Source of the DNA: Candidatus Nitronauta litoralis
GTDB lineage: Bacteria > Nitrospinota > Nitrospinia > Nitrospinales > Nitrospinaceae
NCBI GenBank assembly: GCA_015698285.1
Contig: CP048685.1
Span: 496,001-560,000 of the forward strand
Direction of reading: 5' to 3'
Length of the DNA: 64,000 nucleotides
The translations under genes were made by a program, and so were the position numbers. Under the pieces are notes generated by a model. It was given only the letters and a program-made list of their open reading frames with translations. It was not told where the DNA came from and did no database searches. Positions 7,692 to 16,972 of the stretch are shown here, one piece after another; position 1 is the first letter of the stretch, and every line of letters starts with the position of its first letter.

Positions 7692-9299
7692 ATGTGGATC
7701 CCTTTCGACACTGACAACTTTTTATATATCTGGGTTTCTGGAACGGTGGCCCCCACCTGGGTTGCCTCGGGAACTCCTCCCAAAGATGCCCTGATTTTCA
7801 CTCATGTCGGTTACGGAAAGTTTATTGGACCGGATAAAAAGGTTTATGTTGAAAAGAATGCCACGGAGTTGGTTGAAATTCGGGTCACTCGTTCAAGTGT
7901 CATGGAGCCTCAGCTACTCCCGGAGGTTAAAGAAACCAAAGCATTCAACATGCGCAGTCGGGCGATCAAACCACCGGAAGGTGCCGTCGTATACACCACG
8001 CAACCCCCGATCGCACTTTTAGCCAAAGAAAATGATATTGCAGACATCAATCAACTTTCCTCCATACCCGTGGATCTTTCGGGTTTCTTTCTGGAGATGA
8101 AGGAGAAAGGCTACCTTCCCCGCTTAATCGAACCGGATTGTATTTATCTGCATCCCGCATCCAGGGACAAACCTCTGACCCTGCGTGATCCTCATCCGAA
8201 ATCAAAAGCCGAAAAGGGAGCCCTGGGAAAGGTAGCCCCCGCGATTCAGTCTCGATCTGGATTTGACGCCCGTTACACGATCACAGGGCCGGTTAAAAAA
8301 GTGGGCAAGCGCAAGCAGACAAAATCCGTAATGAAGGTTTCCGCCCACCCGGTCATGATTGAGGAAATGGGGAGCGGGCAGGCTCTCAATCGCCACGAAT
8401 GGCTGCATCTAATCGGGCATGCTCTTGGAGGAGCCGATGCCATGTTTAATCTCGGTGCTGGCACGTTCGATGCCAACACCTGGATGATTCCTCTGGAAAG
8501 CGCCATCACAACAATGAGCGGATTTTGCACTCCAGAAGCACCGGGTTGGGTTCGAGTGAGGGGAGAATACCTGGAACGAAGTGCGGTTCTGAGCTGGCTC
8601 GAACTTTCTGCAGGAGCATCGAATGGCTGGACAGCACAGATATTCGTCCGTGCGCAGGAAACACTGGCGATGGATACCTTCATGTACGATTACTATTACA
8701 TGAAGGCTCAGTATTCAGTAGGTCCCTACCCCCAACCCGCTTTACCTGCCACTCCATTGCCCACACCATTGGGAGGAATCAAGGAATTGAGCACCCACGG
8801 CATTCCCCGGGAGGATTCGGTAGATCCGACAAAAAGCTGGCTTGCAGCCCTAAACCCCACGGGCCCTCCAATTATTTTCTCATCTCCACCACCCACTTCC
8901 ACTCCGGCCTCAACAAGCCTCCCAACACCGGGTCCGGTAATTCCACCCCAATCAGGGTTCGGAGCCCCTCCGCCCACATCAACTCCGGCAACCGTCAGCC
9001 TGCCACAATCAGGACCCGCATTCTTCCCGCCAACTTTTGTTCCCCCATCAGTTCCAATCGGAGCACCTCCTCCAGCGACACACGTTCCCCCAAGCACTAC
9101 CGCTTCTTCACGATTCCTCGGACCGGAAAAAAAAGAGCGAAAAGCAAAACAGGCGCACACCCAATCGGACCCATTTGGAAGCCGTTCCCATGTTGGTCCG
9201 GACCCGGTAATGCTCAAGTACACTAAGATGAGGATGGAACGGGAAAGAAAAAAGAAATTAAAAGAAATGAAGAAAAAAGGACTTCTGGATAATTTATGA
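7692..9299 (+). CDS. Nuclease-like proline-rich protein
   Basis: 535 residues with no signal peptide. Residues 234-269 read RHEWLHLIGHALGG, then FNLGAGTFDANTWMIPLE. That arrangement of a His-containing helix, Gly-Gly, an Asn-Leu and an Asn-x-x-Met segment is the layout of HNH-like / DNA-RNA non-specific endonuclease toxin domains (predicted catalytic His about 239 or 243, metal-site Asn 253 and 262). Residues about 345-475 are a low-complexity Pro/Thr/Ser linker with a repeated PPPTSTPA motif. The last 55 residues are strongly basic and helical (RMERERKKKLKEMKKKG). No clear ribosome binding site precedes the ATG, and no immunity gene or secretion-domain partner is visible. The nuclease assignment is by motif pattern only. 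Confidence 0.55.
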   Translation: MWIPFDTDNFLYIWVSGTVAPTWVASGTPPKDALIFTHVGYGKFIGPDKKVYVEKNATELVEIRVTRSSVMEPQLLPEVKETKAFNMRSRAIKPPEGAVVYTTQPPIALLAKENDIADINQLSSIPVDLSGFFLEMKEKGYLPRLIEPDCIYLHPASRDKPLTLRDPHPKSKAEKGALGKVAPAIQSRSGFDARYTITGPVKKVGKRKQTKSVMKVSAHPVMIEEMGSGQALNRHEWLHLIGHALGGADAMFNLGAGTFDANTWMIPLESAITTMSGFCTPEAPGWVRVRGEYLERSAVLSWLELSAGASNGWTAQIFVRAQETLAMDTFMYDYYYMKAQYSVGPYPQPALPATPLPTPLGGIKELSTHGIPREDSVDPTKSWLAALNPTGPPIIFSSPPPTSTPASTSLPTPGPVIPPQSGFGAPPPTSTPATVSLPQSGPAFFPPTFVPPSVPIGAPPPATHVPPSTTASSRFLGPEKKERKAKQAHTQSDPFGSRSHVGPDPVMLKYTKMRMERERKKKLKEMKKKGLLDNL

Positions 9300-9388
9300 C
9301 TGAATGGGGTTTCAGGAAAAAGCGACTTCCAGCAGTAACCTAAAACCCTATCAATAGACTTGGCAACTTCCCAATAGAACTATCCGGT

Positions 9389-10543
9389 TTAATACTCCAG
9401 AATATAAAACTGGGTGACGGCTTTTTGTCCGTTGCGCTCCTTGTTTCCCCCGTTCCAGATGGCGAAAGCGATCGGAGTCCGGGTAGTGTTGAACTGGGTA
9501 TCGCCATCATCGTTATTTTTCAGGGAGCGCTTGAACACAACGGACCACCGGTTGTTGAGCCACTTGCCTTGCCCATCAATATCCTGCTGTTCCTGGGTGG
9601 TGAGTGTAGAAAACCCCTCAGCATTTAGATCTTCAATCGGAGACCGACGCATGGAAGAGTCGGCAAATATATTTCCAGAAACTTTTCCAGGGTTATAGGG
9701 CTCCACATCTTTTGCAAACCCTTTTTCCATGTCCATATCTGGAACGGGGTAGTAGTTTTCTCCCTCGTTTCCAGCTGAAGTTTCCCAGGTCGCTTTCCAC
9801 TGCCAAATGTTTACTTCCTCTCCATCACCCCCCATGGTGAAAGACGGTTCTTCACCCCTTTGATTCACGGGAAACATGATAGCGGCCTGATCCTTGTACT
9901 GTTCGGAACGGATCATTTCATCATTTCGGGTTGAGTCGATCCAGCTCACCATCACGGCAATGTCCTTGTCATTGCGCGCCGCCTTGACATGAATCCAGCG
10001 AGTGGAAGGATTGGGCCACATGGGATTGGTGATCATTTGCGGGTCCATTTCGAAAGCCACAAACGAACCCTCTTTCCAGAAATCATCCAGGGGATCTGTC
10101 GGGATATTCCCGTCAACTTTTCGTGCAGAAATATTTCCTCCGACCACTGCCCCTGCCCCTTTGGACTCCAGGACCTTTCTGTAGTCCTCTGAAAGACACT
10201 CCATAAAGTTGCTCAAGGAATCCATAGACAAGTCTTTGGGGTTATTCGCAAAGGCATTGGACACCTGCTTACAGTCAGACAACACTTTTATGTCTTTGTT
10301 CGCAATATTCTGTTCAAACTCCCTCTTCGAATTTATTTCACTATCAACACAAACCATAAAATTTTCCAGCCCATTTTCATCCATGGGTTTTGCGCTTTTT
10401 TCTTTCCACTCTATATATTCTTTGGATAAGTTTTCACACCCTGAACTCTGCTTTGAAAGTACAGAGGTTGGAAAAGCGACAAGGCAAGCGAACGACAAGC
10501 AGACAAAGAAGCCTGGAGTTAGTTTCAAGAACATGGTTTTCAT
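9389..10543 (-). CDS. Haem-b gamma subunit of a DMSO-reductase type II enzyme (NxrC / ethylbenzene dehydrogenase-like)
   Basis: About 384 residues with a Sec signal ending near SVLS. The C-terminal 230 residues match the ethylbenzene-dehydrogenase haem-b domain: GSFVAFEMDPQMITNPMW, RWIHVKAARNDKDIAVMVSW, EVNIWQWKATW, and the closing IAFAIWNGGNKERNGQKAV followed by an aromatic strand. Such subunits pass electrons from a molybdopterin catalytic subunit to cytochromes, as NxrC does in nitrite oxidoreductase. The alpha and beta subunits are not in this window. The N-terminal 95 mature residues carry two similar Cys-bounded helical repeats not usual for the family. ATG 10543 is chosen because it starts the signal peptide; 10567 is possible. 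Confidence 0.8.
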   Translation of the reverse strand: MKTMFLKLTPGFFVCLSFACLVAFPTSVLSKQSSGCENLSKEYIEWKEKSAKPMDENGLENFMVCVDSEINSKREFEQNIANKDIKVLSDCKQVSNAFANNPKDLSMDSLSNFMECLSEDYRKVLESKGAGAVVGGNISARKVDGNIPTDPLDDFWKEGSFVAFEMDPQMITNPMWPNPSTRWIHVKAARNDKDIAVMVSWIDSTRNDEMIRSEQYKDQAAIMFPVNQRGEEPSFTMGGDGEEVNIWQWKATWETSAGNEGENYYPVPDMDMEKGFAKDVEPYNPGKVSGNIFADSSMRRSPIEDLNAEGFSTLTTQEQQDIDGQGKWLNNRWSVVFKRSLKNNDDGDTQFNTTRTPIAFAIWNGGNKERNGQKAVTQFYILEY

Positions 10544-10695
10544 TTTTTCACAATCGTTTGGGTTCATTTTTTTGACACAGAGAAGAATGAAATCTCTTTC
10601 TCTATCATCAAATAGAAGGCTTCTTTAAATGCCTAATAATATTTAGTTGTACGGGATTTTGTTTTGTAAACGTTTTCCAGCTACTTTGCAAGCAA

Positions 10696-11615
10696 ATGCA
10701 TTACACCTTCCGGATGGGATTTCTATCCATCGCAAAGACCAGGCAGGGTGGCGTTGAATTTGCGGCTCCTGCCATGGCGATGGATGCCCTCAAAGCGGCT
10801 TTACTCCCTTCTCACGTTTACCGAGGCGTGAATGCTAGTATGGATGATGTCGTCAATATGGGGCTGGAGGTTGCAGGAGGGGGGTGCTGTCCAGCAAGGT
10901 AGCGGGCGAGGTGCTAGGTGGAGCACTGGGGATGGGCGCGGTGCCTAAACGTAGAAGCAGGAAAACAAAACTACAAAAAACAGTTGACGACAAAGAGAAA
11001 GCCATGGTTGTCGCCCAAAAAAACGCGGCCCTGCCTATTGAGGAAGGGGGTCTTGGGTTGCCCCCCAACAATACAAATAGGGATCGGGCTAAAGCTATGG
11101 GGTTTGACCTTGACACACCGTTATATCACGGGACTACAGCCCTAGAGGATTTTGAGTATTTCGACCCGGCCAAATTTGGGAAGACTACCCGCTCTGAAGT
11201 TGCAAAATTAGGGGTTTCTTCTTCAACAGACGCTCATATTGCAAATGCCTTTGCTGTAAAGGACCCTGCCATCTTTCCCCACGCAAAGCGGCCTGTATCA
11301 GGTCAGCGTGTTGTACCGATGCTACATCGAAGTGAAAATCTCGGGGATTTAACTCTTCCAACCGATATAGATGATTTAAGGTTAGCGGCTTCATTAATGG
11401 ACTCCTTTGAAGGCGGAACCGATCTTGCCCGGCTCCATAATTATAAGATGGCTGGCAAACCTGGGACGGTCTACAGACGGGAGGCCAAAGCTATTAATTT
11501 CATTTTTCGGATATTTTACTTTTCCCTCTCCTTTTCCAAGAGACATTTGCAAAGGCTCCTCGCAATGACGAGGACTATGTTCCAAAATATTCTATTAATG
11601 GAAAGATCTTCTTGA
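10696..11615 (+). pseudogene. Decayed phage-type polyvalent protein with ADP-ribosyltransferase-like domain
   Basis: Two overlapping frames make one protein only if a frameshift is allowed. The first (10696-10902) ends MDDVVNMGLEVAGGG and runs into a G-run at about 10878. From there the second frame continues VLSSKVAGEVLGGALGMGAV. The second part contains RAKAMGFDLDTPLYHGT, FEYFDPAKFG and LGVSSSTDAHIANAFA, the layout of ADP-ribosyltransferase-like modules found at the ends of large polyvalent phage or mobile-element proteins (YHGT as the first active-site element). The C-terminus from about 11500 reads through a dispersed repeat (CTCGCAATGACG). It is a 5'-truncated, frameshifted, repeat-terminated relic and probably inactive. 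Confidence 0.65.
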
Positions 11616-11658
11616 AAAGGGATGGAAAAAGTACGTATTTCTATTGGAAATCCCTGAA

Positions 11659-13476
11659 CTACACCATTCCAACGGGGTTGTTGTAAACGGCGGTGCCCTG
11701 CCCTTCTTTTACATGCAGCATGGTGAGGTCGTTGGTTTTGAATCGATCAACGTATAAGAAAATATATTCGCGGACCGCGGTGCGTAAGTCCCATTTCGAA
11801 TCGTGGTTGCGCTCAAAGTTATCGAAGACATCCAGGGCCTCCTGAATGTTCAGGCCTTCATCCACGGTAAAATAATAATCCAGCGCCAGGTCCCATTCCG
11901 GGTTCTTGTAAAATGACACGCCGTACTTTTCCGGCTCCATTGCAATTGGACTGTATTTTCCGAGCACGAAAGTCATGAATCCCAGGGAATGGATGTGCGC
12001 CCGGTTTTCGTGGACGAATTTTTTGCTGTCCTCTGCTTCGGCATTGGTCTCACCGGGGAATCCGAAAAATCCCATGATGTGGTTCCAGATACCCGACTTC
12101 GATGCCATTTCCAGATTGGTGCGGATCGCATCGAGGTTGGTTGCCTTATCCATCAGGTTCAGCACGCGCTCGTTACCCGACTCATATCCAAAATGAAGGT
12201 AACGACACCCGGATTCCGCAGCAGTCTTCCAGACCTCCTCTTCCAAAAGCACTTCCTCGAAACGCATGTGCGTGGTCCAGGCAATATCGACCTTGTTGTC
12301 GATCAGTGATTGCGACAGTTTGCGAAACAGCGCCGGTGGATACGATTCATCCGTAAAATGGAAATGATGGTTGCCATACTTGTTTTTCAGAAACTGGATT
12401 TCCTCGGTGATCTGCTTGATCTGCTTGGTGCGGTAACCCTCGACGTACCCTTGGAAGTGATCGCAGAAAGTACATTTTCCCCAATAGCATCCGCGTGTAG
12501 CGAGATACGGCAGGATTAATTCCGGCACGAAATATTTCTCAAGCGATAGGCCATCGAAATCCGGCGGCGGTAACTTGTCCATATCCTCCGAGAAAACATC
12601 CTCATTGGTGGTGATCTTGCCATCCGGCAACTGCCACATGAGATTCGGCAGCGAAGCGTAGTCTGGTTCCGGCTCTTTTACTGCATCGACCAGTTTCAGG
12701 AACGCGCTCTCGCCTTCGTACAACACAGCGGTATCGAAATGTTTCCACAACAGCGGTATGTCTTTCATCACATCACGCACACGGGTGATGATATTCCCAC
12801 CCAGGGTGATGTGTGTGTCCGGCTTCTGCTCCTTGATCATTTTGCAGAAGGTGAATGTCGGGATGAGCTGTTTCTGTTGAACGACCGAGATACCGACGAT
12901 GTCAGGTTGCTCTTTAGCGATGAGGGGTTCAATCAGGAATCGATACACATCGCGGTAGACGTTGATCTGGGTGTCGTCCAACGCCTCGACAATCTCAGTC
13001 GACATGAACGGTTTGTAAACGATATCGGTTTCGATGGGCGGGAAACAGATCTGCGCCGGGTAATAGGCCAGCGAGATATAGGCCATGGTCTGGTGCAGTG
13101 TGTGCGTGGCCCACTCCAATTGATCGATGTCGTAGAACTCTTCACCACGCAGAATCTCCTTGGCCCGCGCCACCGCCAGCGCCTGTTTGCGGACAGCTTT
13201 TTCATCCCAGGCGATCAATGCCTGATACAGTTCCTGCTCTTCCTGGTCCAGTCCCTGCTCACCCGCGACCCGCTGCAGATGATTCAACTCGAACGCGATA
13301 CGTTTGTGGGCGTGGCGCAGGAACGGTTCCGAGAACATGAGATCGTACATCTCAACATTGGCATCGTATTGCACCACGTCGTGACCTGCAGGACGGAGAA
13401 CTGAAGTCAACGCCGGCAGGCTGAGATACGGCTCGGAAGGAAGCCAGTCTGGTGGAAATATAAGAAGAACTTTCAT
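11659..13476 (-). CDS. B12-binding radical SAM protein
   Basis: 605 residues. The N-terminus (MKVLLIFPPDWLPSEPYLSL, then GHDVVQYDANVEM) is a cobalamin-binding-like Rossmann domain extended by an unusual 150-residue helical insert; PDIVGISVVQQKQLIP and HITLGGNIITR complete the fold. The radical-SAM cluster motif is ATRGCYWGKCTFCDH, spaced CX4CX2C rather than the common CX3CX2C; this spacing is known among B12-radical-SAM proteins. HFHFTDESYPPALF and LHFGYESGNERVLNLMDK are typical later segments. Such enzymes methylate or rearrange unactivated carbons in cofactor, lipid or peptide products. It stands alone, so the substrate is unknown. Confidence 0.85.
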   Translation of the reverse strand: MKVLLIFPPDWLPSEPYLSLPALTSVLRPAGHDVVQYDANVEMYDLMFSEPFLRHAHKRIAFELNHLQRVAGEQGLDQEEQELYQALIAWDEKAVRKQALAVARAKEILRGEEFYDIDQLEWATHTLHQTMAYISLAYYPAQICFPPIETDIVYKPFMSTEIVEALDDTQINVYRDVYRFLIEPLIAKEQPDIVGISVVQQKQLIPTFTFCKMIKEQKPDTHITLGGNIITRVRDVMKDIPLLWKHFDTAVLYEGESAFLKLVDAVKEPEPDYASLPNLMWQLPDGKITTNEDVFSEDMDKLPPPDFDGLSLEKYFVPELILPYLATRGCYWGKCTFCDHFQGYVEGYRTKQIKQITEEIQFLKNKYGNHHFHFTDESYPPALFRKLSQSLIDNKVDIAWTTHMRFEEVLLEEEVWKTAAESGCRYLHFGYESGNERVLNLMDKATNLDAIRTNLEMASKSGIWNHIMGFFGFPGETNAEAEDSKKFVHENRAHIHSLGFMTFVLGKYSPIAMEPEKYGVSFYKNPEWDLALDYYFTVDEGLNIQEALDVFDNFERNHDSKWDLRTAVREYIFLYVDRFKTNDLTMLHVKEGQGTAVYNNPVGMV

Positions 13477-13635
13477 ACAAGTCCGGAATTACGTTTCAGA
13501 TGCCCCACATCATACCATTTTCAAGGATTTAAGGTGAAGCAGACCTTTGAATAGAAGCCGATTAAAATAATTTACCTGAATATTTACCAGGAAGCATACT
13601 ATTTTGACATTCCGATAATTTTTAATGATTCACCG

Positions 13636-14125
13636 ATGATTAAAAACTTATACGTTTGCATGGTTACGAGTCAGAATGAGCAAGAAGCTTTCGTCCAAAC
13701 CTATTGGGCGCGTGCAAGCTTCATGGGCGAGGCCATCAAGAAAATTCTGGATGCCGCAAAAAAAAAATGAATAACGAGTCTTCTGGTATGTGTTGCATGA
13801 TGAAGAACACAAAGAAGATTAGGAACAATTCTTTACTAACGAAAACCTGAATACCTCTGAAAAAATTATAGAGCACATAGGAGGCAATCAAAAAAATTCG
13901 ATTCAAAATGGATTTGTTACCTTAACCTCCTATCCGGAGGAAGGGGGGGCCAATCTAAAAATCTCAAACCATAAAAGAATCGCCATTCTTACTTACTCCA
14001 AGGAAATAGCTAGCCAGTATTCGAAACTGCTCGAAGAAGAGGGTTATCCCTTGGTTGATGATTTGAAGAGTATTGAATTTGGAATGCACCACTGGCACTA
14101 CCGTTTACACGGAAGCCTGTCATGA
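13636..14125 (+). pseudogene. Degenerate gene of unknown function
   Basis: An ATG at 13636 opens 44 residues (MIKNLYVCMVTSQNEQEAF to ILDAAKKK) that stop at an A-run. One base out of phase the coding signal continues: FWYVLHDEEHKED, TAG, then EQFFTNENLNTSEKIIEHIGG, through KRIAILTYSKEIASQYSKLLEEEGY, to a TGA at 14123. Joining them needs one frameshift at the poly-A and reading through TAA (about 13773) and TAG. The restored product would be about 160 residues and contains no family I recognise. Position between a radical-SAM gene and a dispersed repeat suggests decayed accessory DNA. Confidence 0.6.
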
Positions 14126-14179
14126 GTCTATCGAAGAAAAGGGCGGCAGCGGGATTCGGACAATCAAGTGACAACCATC

Positions 14180-14265
14180 CTTCATTGCTGTAGAAACAAG
14201 AAGGCATTGAACATTTAGGATGCCCCACTTCGACAAGCTCAGTGGAACATCATTAACGAGAAGTC
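14180..14265. repeat. Dispersed intergenic repeat copy
   Basis: Contains GGCATTGAACATTTAGGATG and CCCACTTCGACAAGCTCAGT. Close relatives of these words recur near 39850-39990 (GGATGCACCACTTCGGCAAGC and CATTGAACATTGAAGG), and the complementary TGAGCCTGTCGAAGG theme recurs at 39940 and, in degenerate form, at 40530 and 43275. It looks like one copy of a genome-wide non-coding repeat family. Confidence 0.5.
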
Positions 14266-14315
14266 TTGATCCCTGATTACTAAAAACCCGTTCCCAAAGC
14301 TAGAAAAACAACGGT

Positions 14316-15269
14316 ATGACATCAGAAACAACTTCCCGCTTTCAATCTTTCACCCGAAAGTGCTCCCTCATTTTTTCAACGGGGCTTATTTTCTGGCTCG
14401 TGTCGGAGGGATTGTTCTACGGCCTGATGCGGCCAACGGATTCCGCCCTTGGATATGCCATTACCGGGGCGATCTACTGTTACTCCGCCTGGCTTTTTTT
14501 AATCGTGGTCTCGCACTTTAATGTAAGAAACCTGCCGGCCCTGTTCATCGCAGGTGGATTTTTCGGCTGGATGGTTGAAGGCGTTCTGGTCAACACGATG
14601 TACGGTGTGCCCGATACACCGTTCCCCTATTCCATACCGGTGACCGGACTCTCCTGGCATGCTCTGCTGACGGTCATGGTCGGGTTGTACGCCACCCGCA
14701 GGGCGCTGAAAACAACGGCCAGCACTTTCCGGCTGGCTGCCTTCATCGGGGTATTCTGGGGATTGTGGGCTTCCACCTGGCGCACTGCCGATCCAACCAT
14801 TCAGGTGAATCCTGAGTCCTTTTTCTCATACAGTTTCACACTCATTTTTCTATTCGTCACGGGTCACCTCATCTGGCAGAAAAACGCCCGCATTCCCCTC
14901 TCCTTCAACAAGTGGGAAGTCCGGGCCGCCTGTTGCATCACCCTTCTCTGGTTCGGTGCGGTTACCGTTATCCAACGCCCTATGGCCGTTCTCATCCTTC
15001 CGCCCCTTTTGGCCTTGATGTATTTTGCTCTCAGAAAAAATAAAGAAAGGGAGAAAACCGGAAACCTGCTGACTGAACTTGCTGATGAAATACCCGTCAC
15101 CCGTTATCTGGCGTTTTTTATCGTTCCCCTGATCGCCAGCGGCATTTACGAAAATACGGTGGGCATCCCGAACTTTGAATACTTTCTTGTAGGCGTTATC
15201 GTCGGCACCGGCATTATCGGAACCATTGCTTTCATCGTTTGCCTGACAAAACTGCATAAGATGGAATAA
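14316..15269 (+). CDS. Polytopic inner-membrane protein of unknown function
   Basis: 317 residues with about nine hydrophobic segments, starting at SLIFSTGLIFWLVSEGLFYG and ending at FLVGVIVGTGIIGTIAFIV. Conserved-looking polar positions inside the membrane include WMVEGVLVNTMYG and TGLSWHAL. It has no transporter signature I can name. It precedes the monohaem cytochrome gene by 90 bases on the same strand and could be co-transcribed with it. Confidence 0.75.
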   Translation: MTSETTSRFQSFTRKCSLIFSTGLIFWLVSEGLFYGLMRPTDSALGYAITGAIYCYSAWLFLIVVSHFNVRNLPALFIAGGFFGWMVEGVLVNTMYGVPDTPFPYSIPVTGLSWHALLTVMVGLYATRRALKTTASTFRLAAFIGVFWGLWASTWRTADPTIQVNPESFFSYSFTLIFLFVTGHLIWQKNARIPLSFNKWEVRAACCITLLWFGAVTVIQRPMAVLILPPLLALMYFALRKNKEREKTGNLLTELADEIPVTRYLAFFIVPLIASGIYENTVGIPNFEYFLVGVIVGTGIIGTIAFIVCLTKLHKME

Positions 15270-15359
15270 AAAATATCGGCAAGCGATCTTTTTATACAGA
15301 GGACTGCGGAGTTATACTAAAGGGAGAATCTATTATTTCGATTTATAAGGAGAGGCACT

Positions 15360-15863
15360 ATGCGTCGCATTTCCCCATTCTTTACCGGTTTTTTTGCTTT
15401 GATGTTCATTCTATCTGCAACCAATGCATCAGGCTGGACCCTTTCGGCCAATCCTGGCAAAAAAACCAGTGATGGGATCGAATTCGAACCCGCCTGCCCG
15501 CAAATCCGTAACACTAAAAAAGCTCCGGATGAAATCTACAATCTGAAAAACCCGCTCAAGGCCTCGCGCGAAAATATTTTCGCGGGACAAACCCTGTTCC
15601 ACTTCGATGCCGAACCGGGACCCTGCCGGCTGTGCCACGGTATCAGCGGAAACGGACTTGGCATACTGTTTCGCGAACTGTCCCCGGGATCACGAAACTT
15701 TACCTGCGATCACACTATGCAAAATATTCCCGACGGACAACTGTTCTGGATCATCAAAAACGGTTCGGAGGGCACTGCCATGCCAGCCTTCACCAATCTG
15801 GACGACGATCAAATCTGGCAACTGATCCTGTACATCCGGCATTTCGCGGACATGGATTTGTAA
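15360..15863 (+). CDS. Periplasmic monohaem c-type cytochrome
   Basis: 167 residues. A Sec signal ends near ATNASG, and an AAGGAGAGG ribosome binding site is present. One haem motif, CRLCHG, sits near residue 83, followed by a GTAMPAF segment that supplies the likely axial Met and the usual C-terminal helix DDDQIWQLILYIRHF: the class I cytochrome c layout. A 60-residue extension lies between the signal and the haem domain. It should act as a soluble periplasmic electron carrier. Confidence 0.88.
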   Translation: MRRISPFFTGFFALMFILSATNASGWTLSANPGKKTSDGIEFEPACPQIRNTKKAPDEIYNLKNPLKASRENIFAGQTLFHFDAEPGPCRLCHGISGNGLGILFRELSPGSRNFTCDHTMQNIPDGQLFWIIKNGSEGTAMPAFTNLDDDQIWQLILYIRHFADMDL

Positions 15864-15891
15864 AGGGTTTGTAAGGGAAGGTTTGCTTTCT

Positions 15892-16131
15892 TTAACCTTT
15901 TAATTTTCCCACAATAAAGAGCAGGATCACGGCTCCCACCGTGGCAGTGACGAGGGACCCGATCATCCCGACAGCACTGATTCCGAGCAAACCAAAAACA
16001 AAGCCGCCAATAAAAGCACCAATAATACCAACAACCATATTGCTGACCAGCCCCATACCGCTGCCTTTCATGAAGTTTCCTGCAAGCCAGCCGGCAATGG
16101 CACCGATGATTAAAAACGAAATCATATCCAT
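15892..16131 (-). CDS. GlsB/YeaQ/YmgE family small membrane protein
   Basis: 79 residues in three hydrophobic segments. It starts MDMISFLIIGAIAGWLAG and contains GMGLVSNMVVGIIGAFIGGF, the signature of the transglycosylase-associated (GlsB/YeaQ) stress-protein family. Length is typical. An AGGAGG box precedes the ATG. Members are stress-induced inner-membrane proteins of unclear mechanism. It converges with the cytochrome gene, with 28 bases between the stops. Confidence 0.92.
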   Translation of the reverse strand: MDMISFLIIGAIAGWLAGNFMKGSGMGLVSNMVVGIIGAFIGGFVFGLLGISAVGMIGSLVTATVGAVILLFIVGKLKG

Positions 16132-16193
16132 AACAGCCTCCTGATAGATTTTTTTGGCAAAAACTTTTGGGAACCTGAAGTGAAGCTACCGCT

Positions 16194-16504
16194 TTAAATG
16201 AGGTTGCGGTCAGACTGTGTCTTCAGAATATCGAAAGCCCGTTGGTGGAAGAGTTGCGCATAATAAACCGGATCTGCGTCATCAGTTCCTGTCCCGTTTC
16301 ACGAACTCAATTTTTTGTTTATAGTGCCTGGGCTCATCGTCCAGGATCTGAATCACTTGCTATCACCAGATTGAATTGCTTCTTGATAAGAGTTCCGGGT
16401 TTGGCCATGGGGGCACCACATGCAAACGGCCAAAATGCTTCCTGCTGGCGGATGCGCGAAGATCATGTATCGTGCAGGCGTACCTTTACCTCTTCGGGTT
16501 CCAT
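16194..16504 (-). pseudogene. Possible decayed gene in an 840-base gap
   Basis: The gap between 16131 and 16973 has no intact gene. On the minus strand, protein-like pieces appear in succession but in different frames: MEPEEVKVRLHDT, then QQEAFWPFACGAPMAKPGTL to FNLVIASDSD, then QILDDEPRHYKQKIEFVKRD, and finally DDADPVYYAQLFHQRAFDIL ending at a stop at 16194. Restoring one frame needs at least two frameshifts and a stop readthrough. I cannot name a family, and chance cannot be ruled out. The rest of the gap, 16505-16972, shows only AT-rich sequence. Confidence 0.35.
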
Positions 16505-16972
16505 TCTTACTTCGATAAAAAACAACAAAGGCTAAAAATCCTTTTTCCGCACCACCTGCTATAATAGAGTTTTTCCTACTTTAAAATTACATATATTCCT
16601 ACAATATTAACTCAAGAGCGAGAAAGGCTCAGCTTTTTTAAAAATCGAAGGGAATCCATCTCCAATTGCGCACAATTACTTTGAAAATTCCGAATCATCT
16701 ACATTAGACTCCAAAATCCATTGACAGGATGCTCCTCTACCGTATAATCCGCAAAACGCCTAAATATTCAGTAGTTAGGTCCCGTCAACATGGAATAACG
16801 GCACGGGATTATAATTGAAAAATAAATACCATTTTCTTCAGTTCAACCCATTTTTGCAGTTGTTTTTCGGGGGCTGAGCCATGGTAATCTTGACATACAG
16901 TAAACAAAAGGAATCGCTCTGGCGTTGGCTGGTGCCATTTCCGCCCTGTTCAAATTGAATTTGAGGGAATTT

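Noticed and set aside
8726-9223. Glycine-rich minus-strand frame within the nuclease-like gene
   Set aside because: It is the complement of the proline-rich linker codons, a predictable artefact.
16242-16535. 97-residue plus-strand frame in the gap before the NHL gene
   Set aside because: No ribosome binding site or recognisable pattern; the opposite strand shows better, though broken, coding signal.
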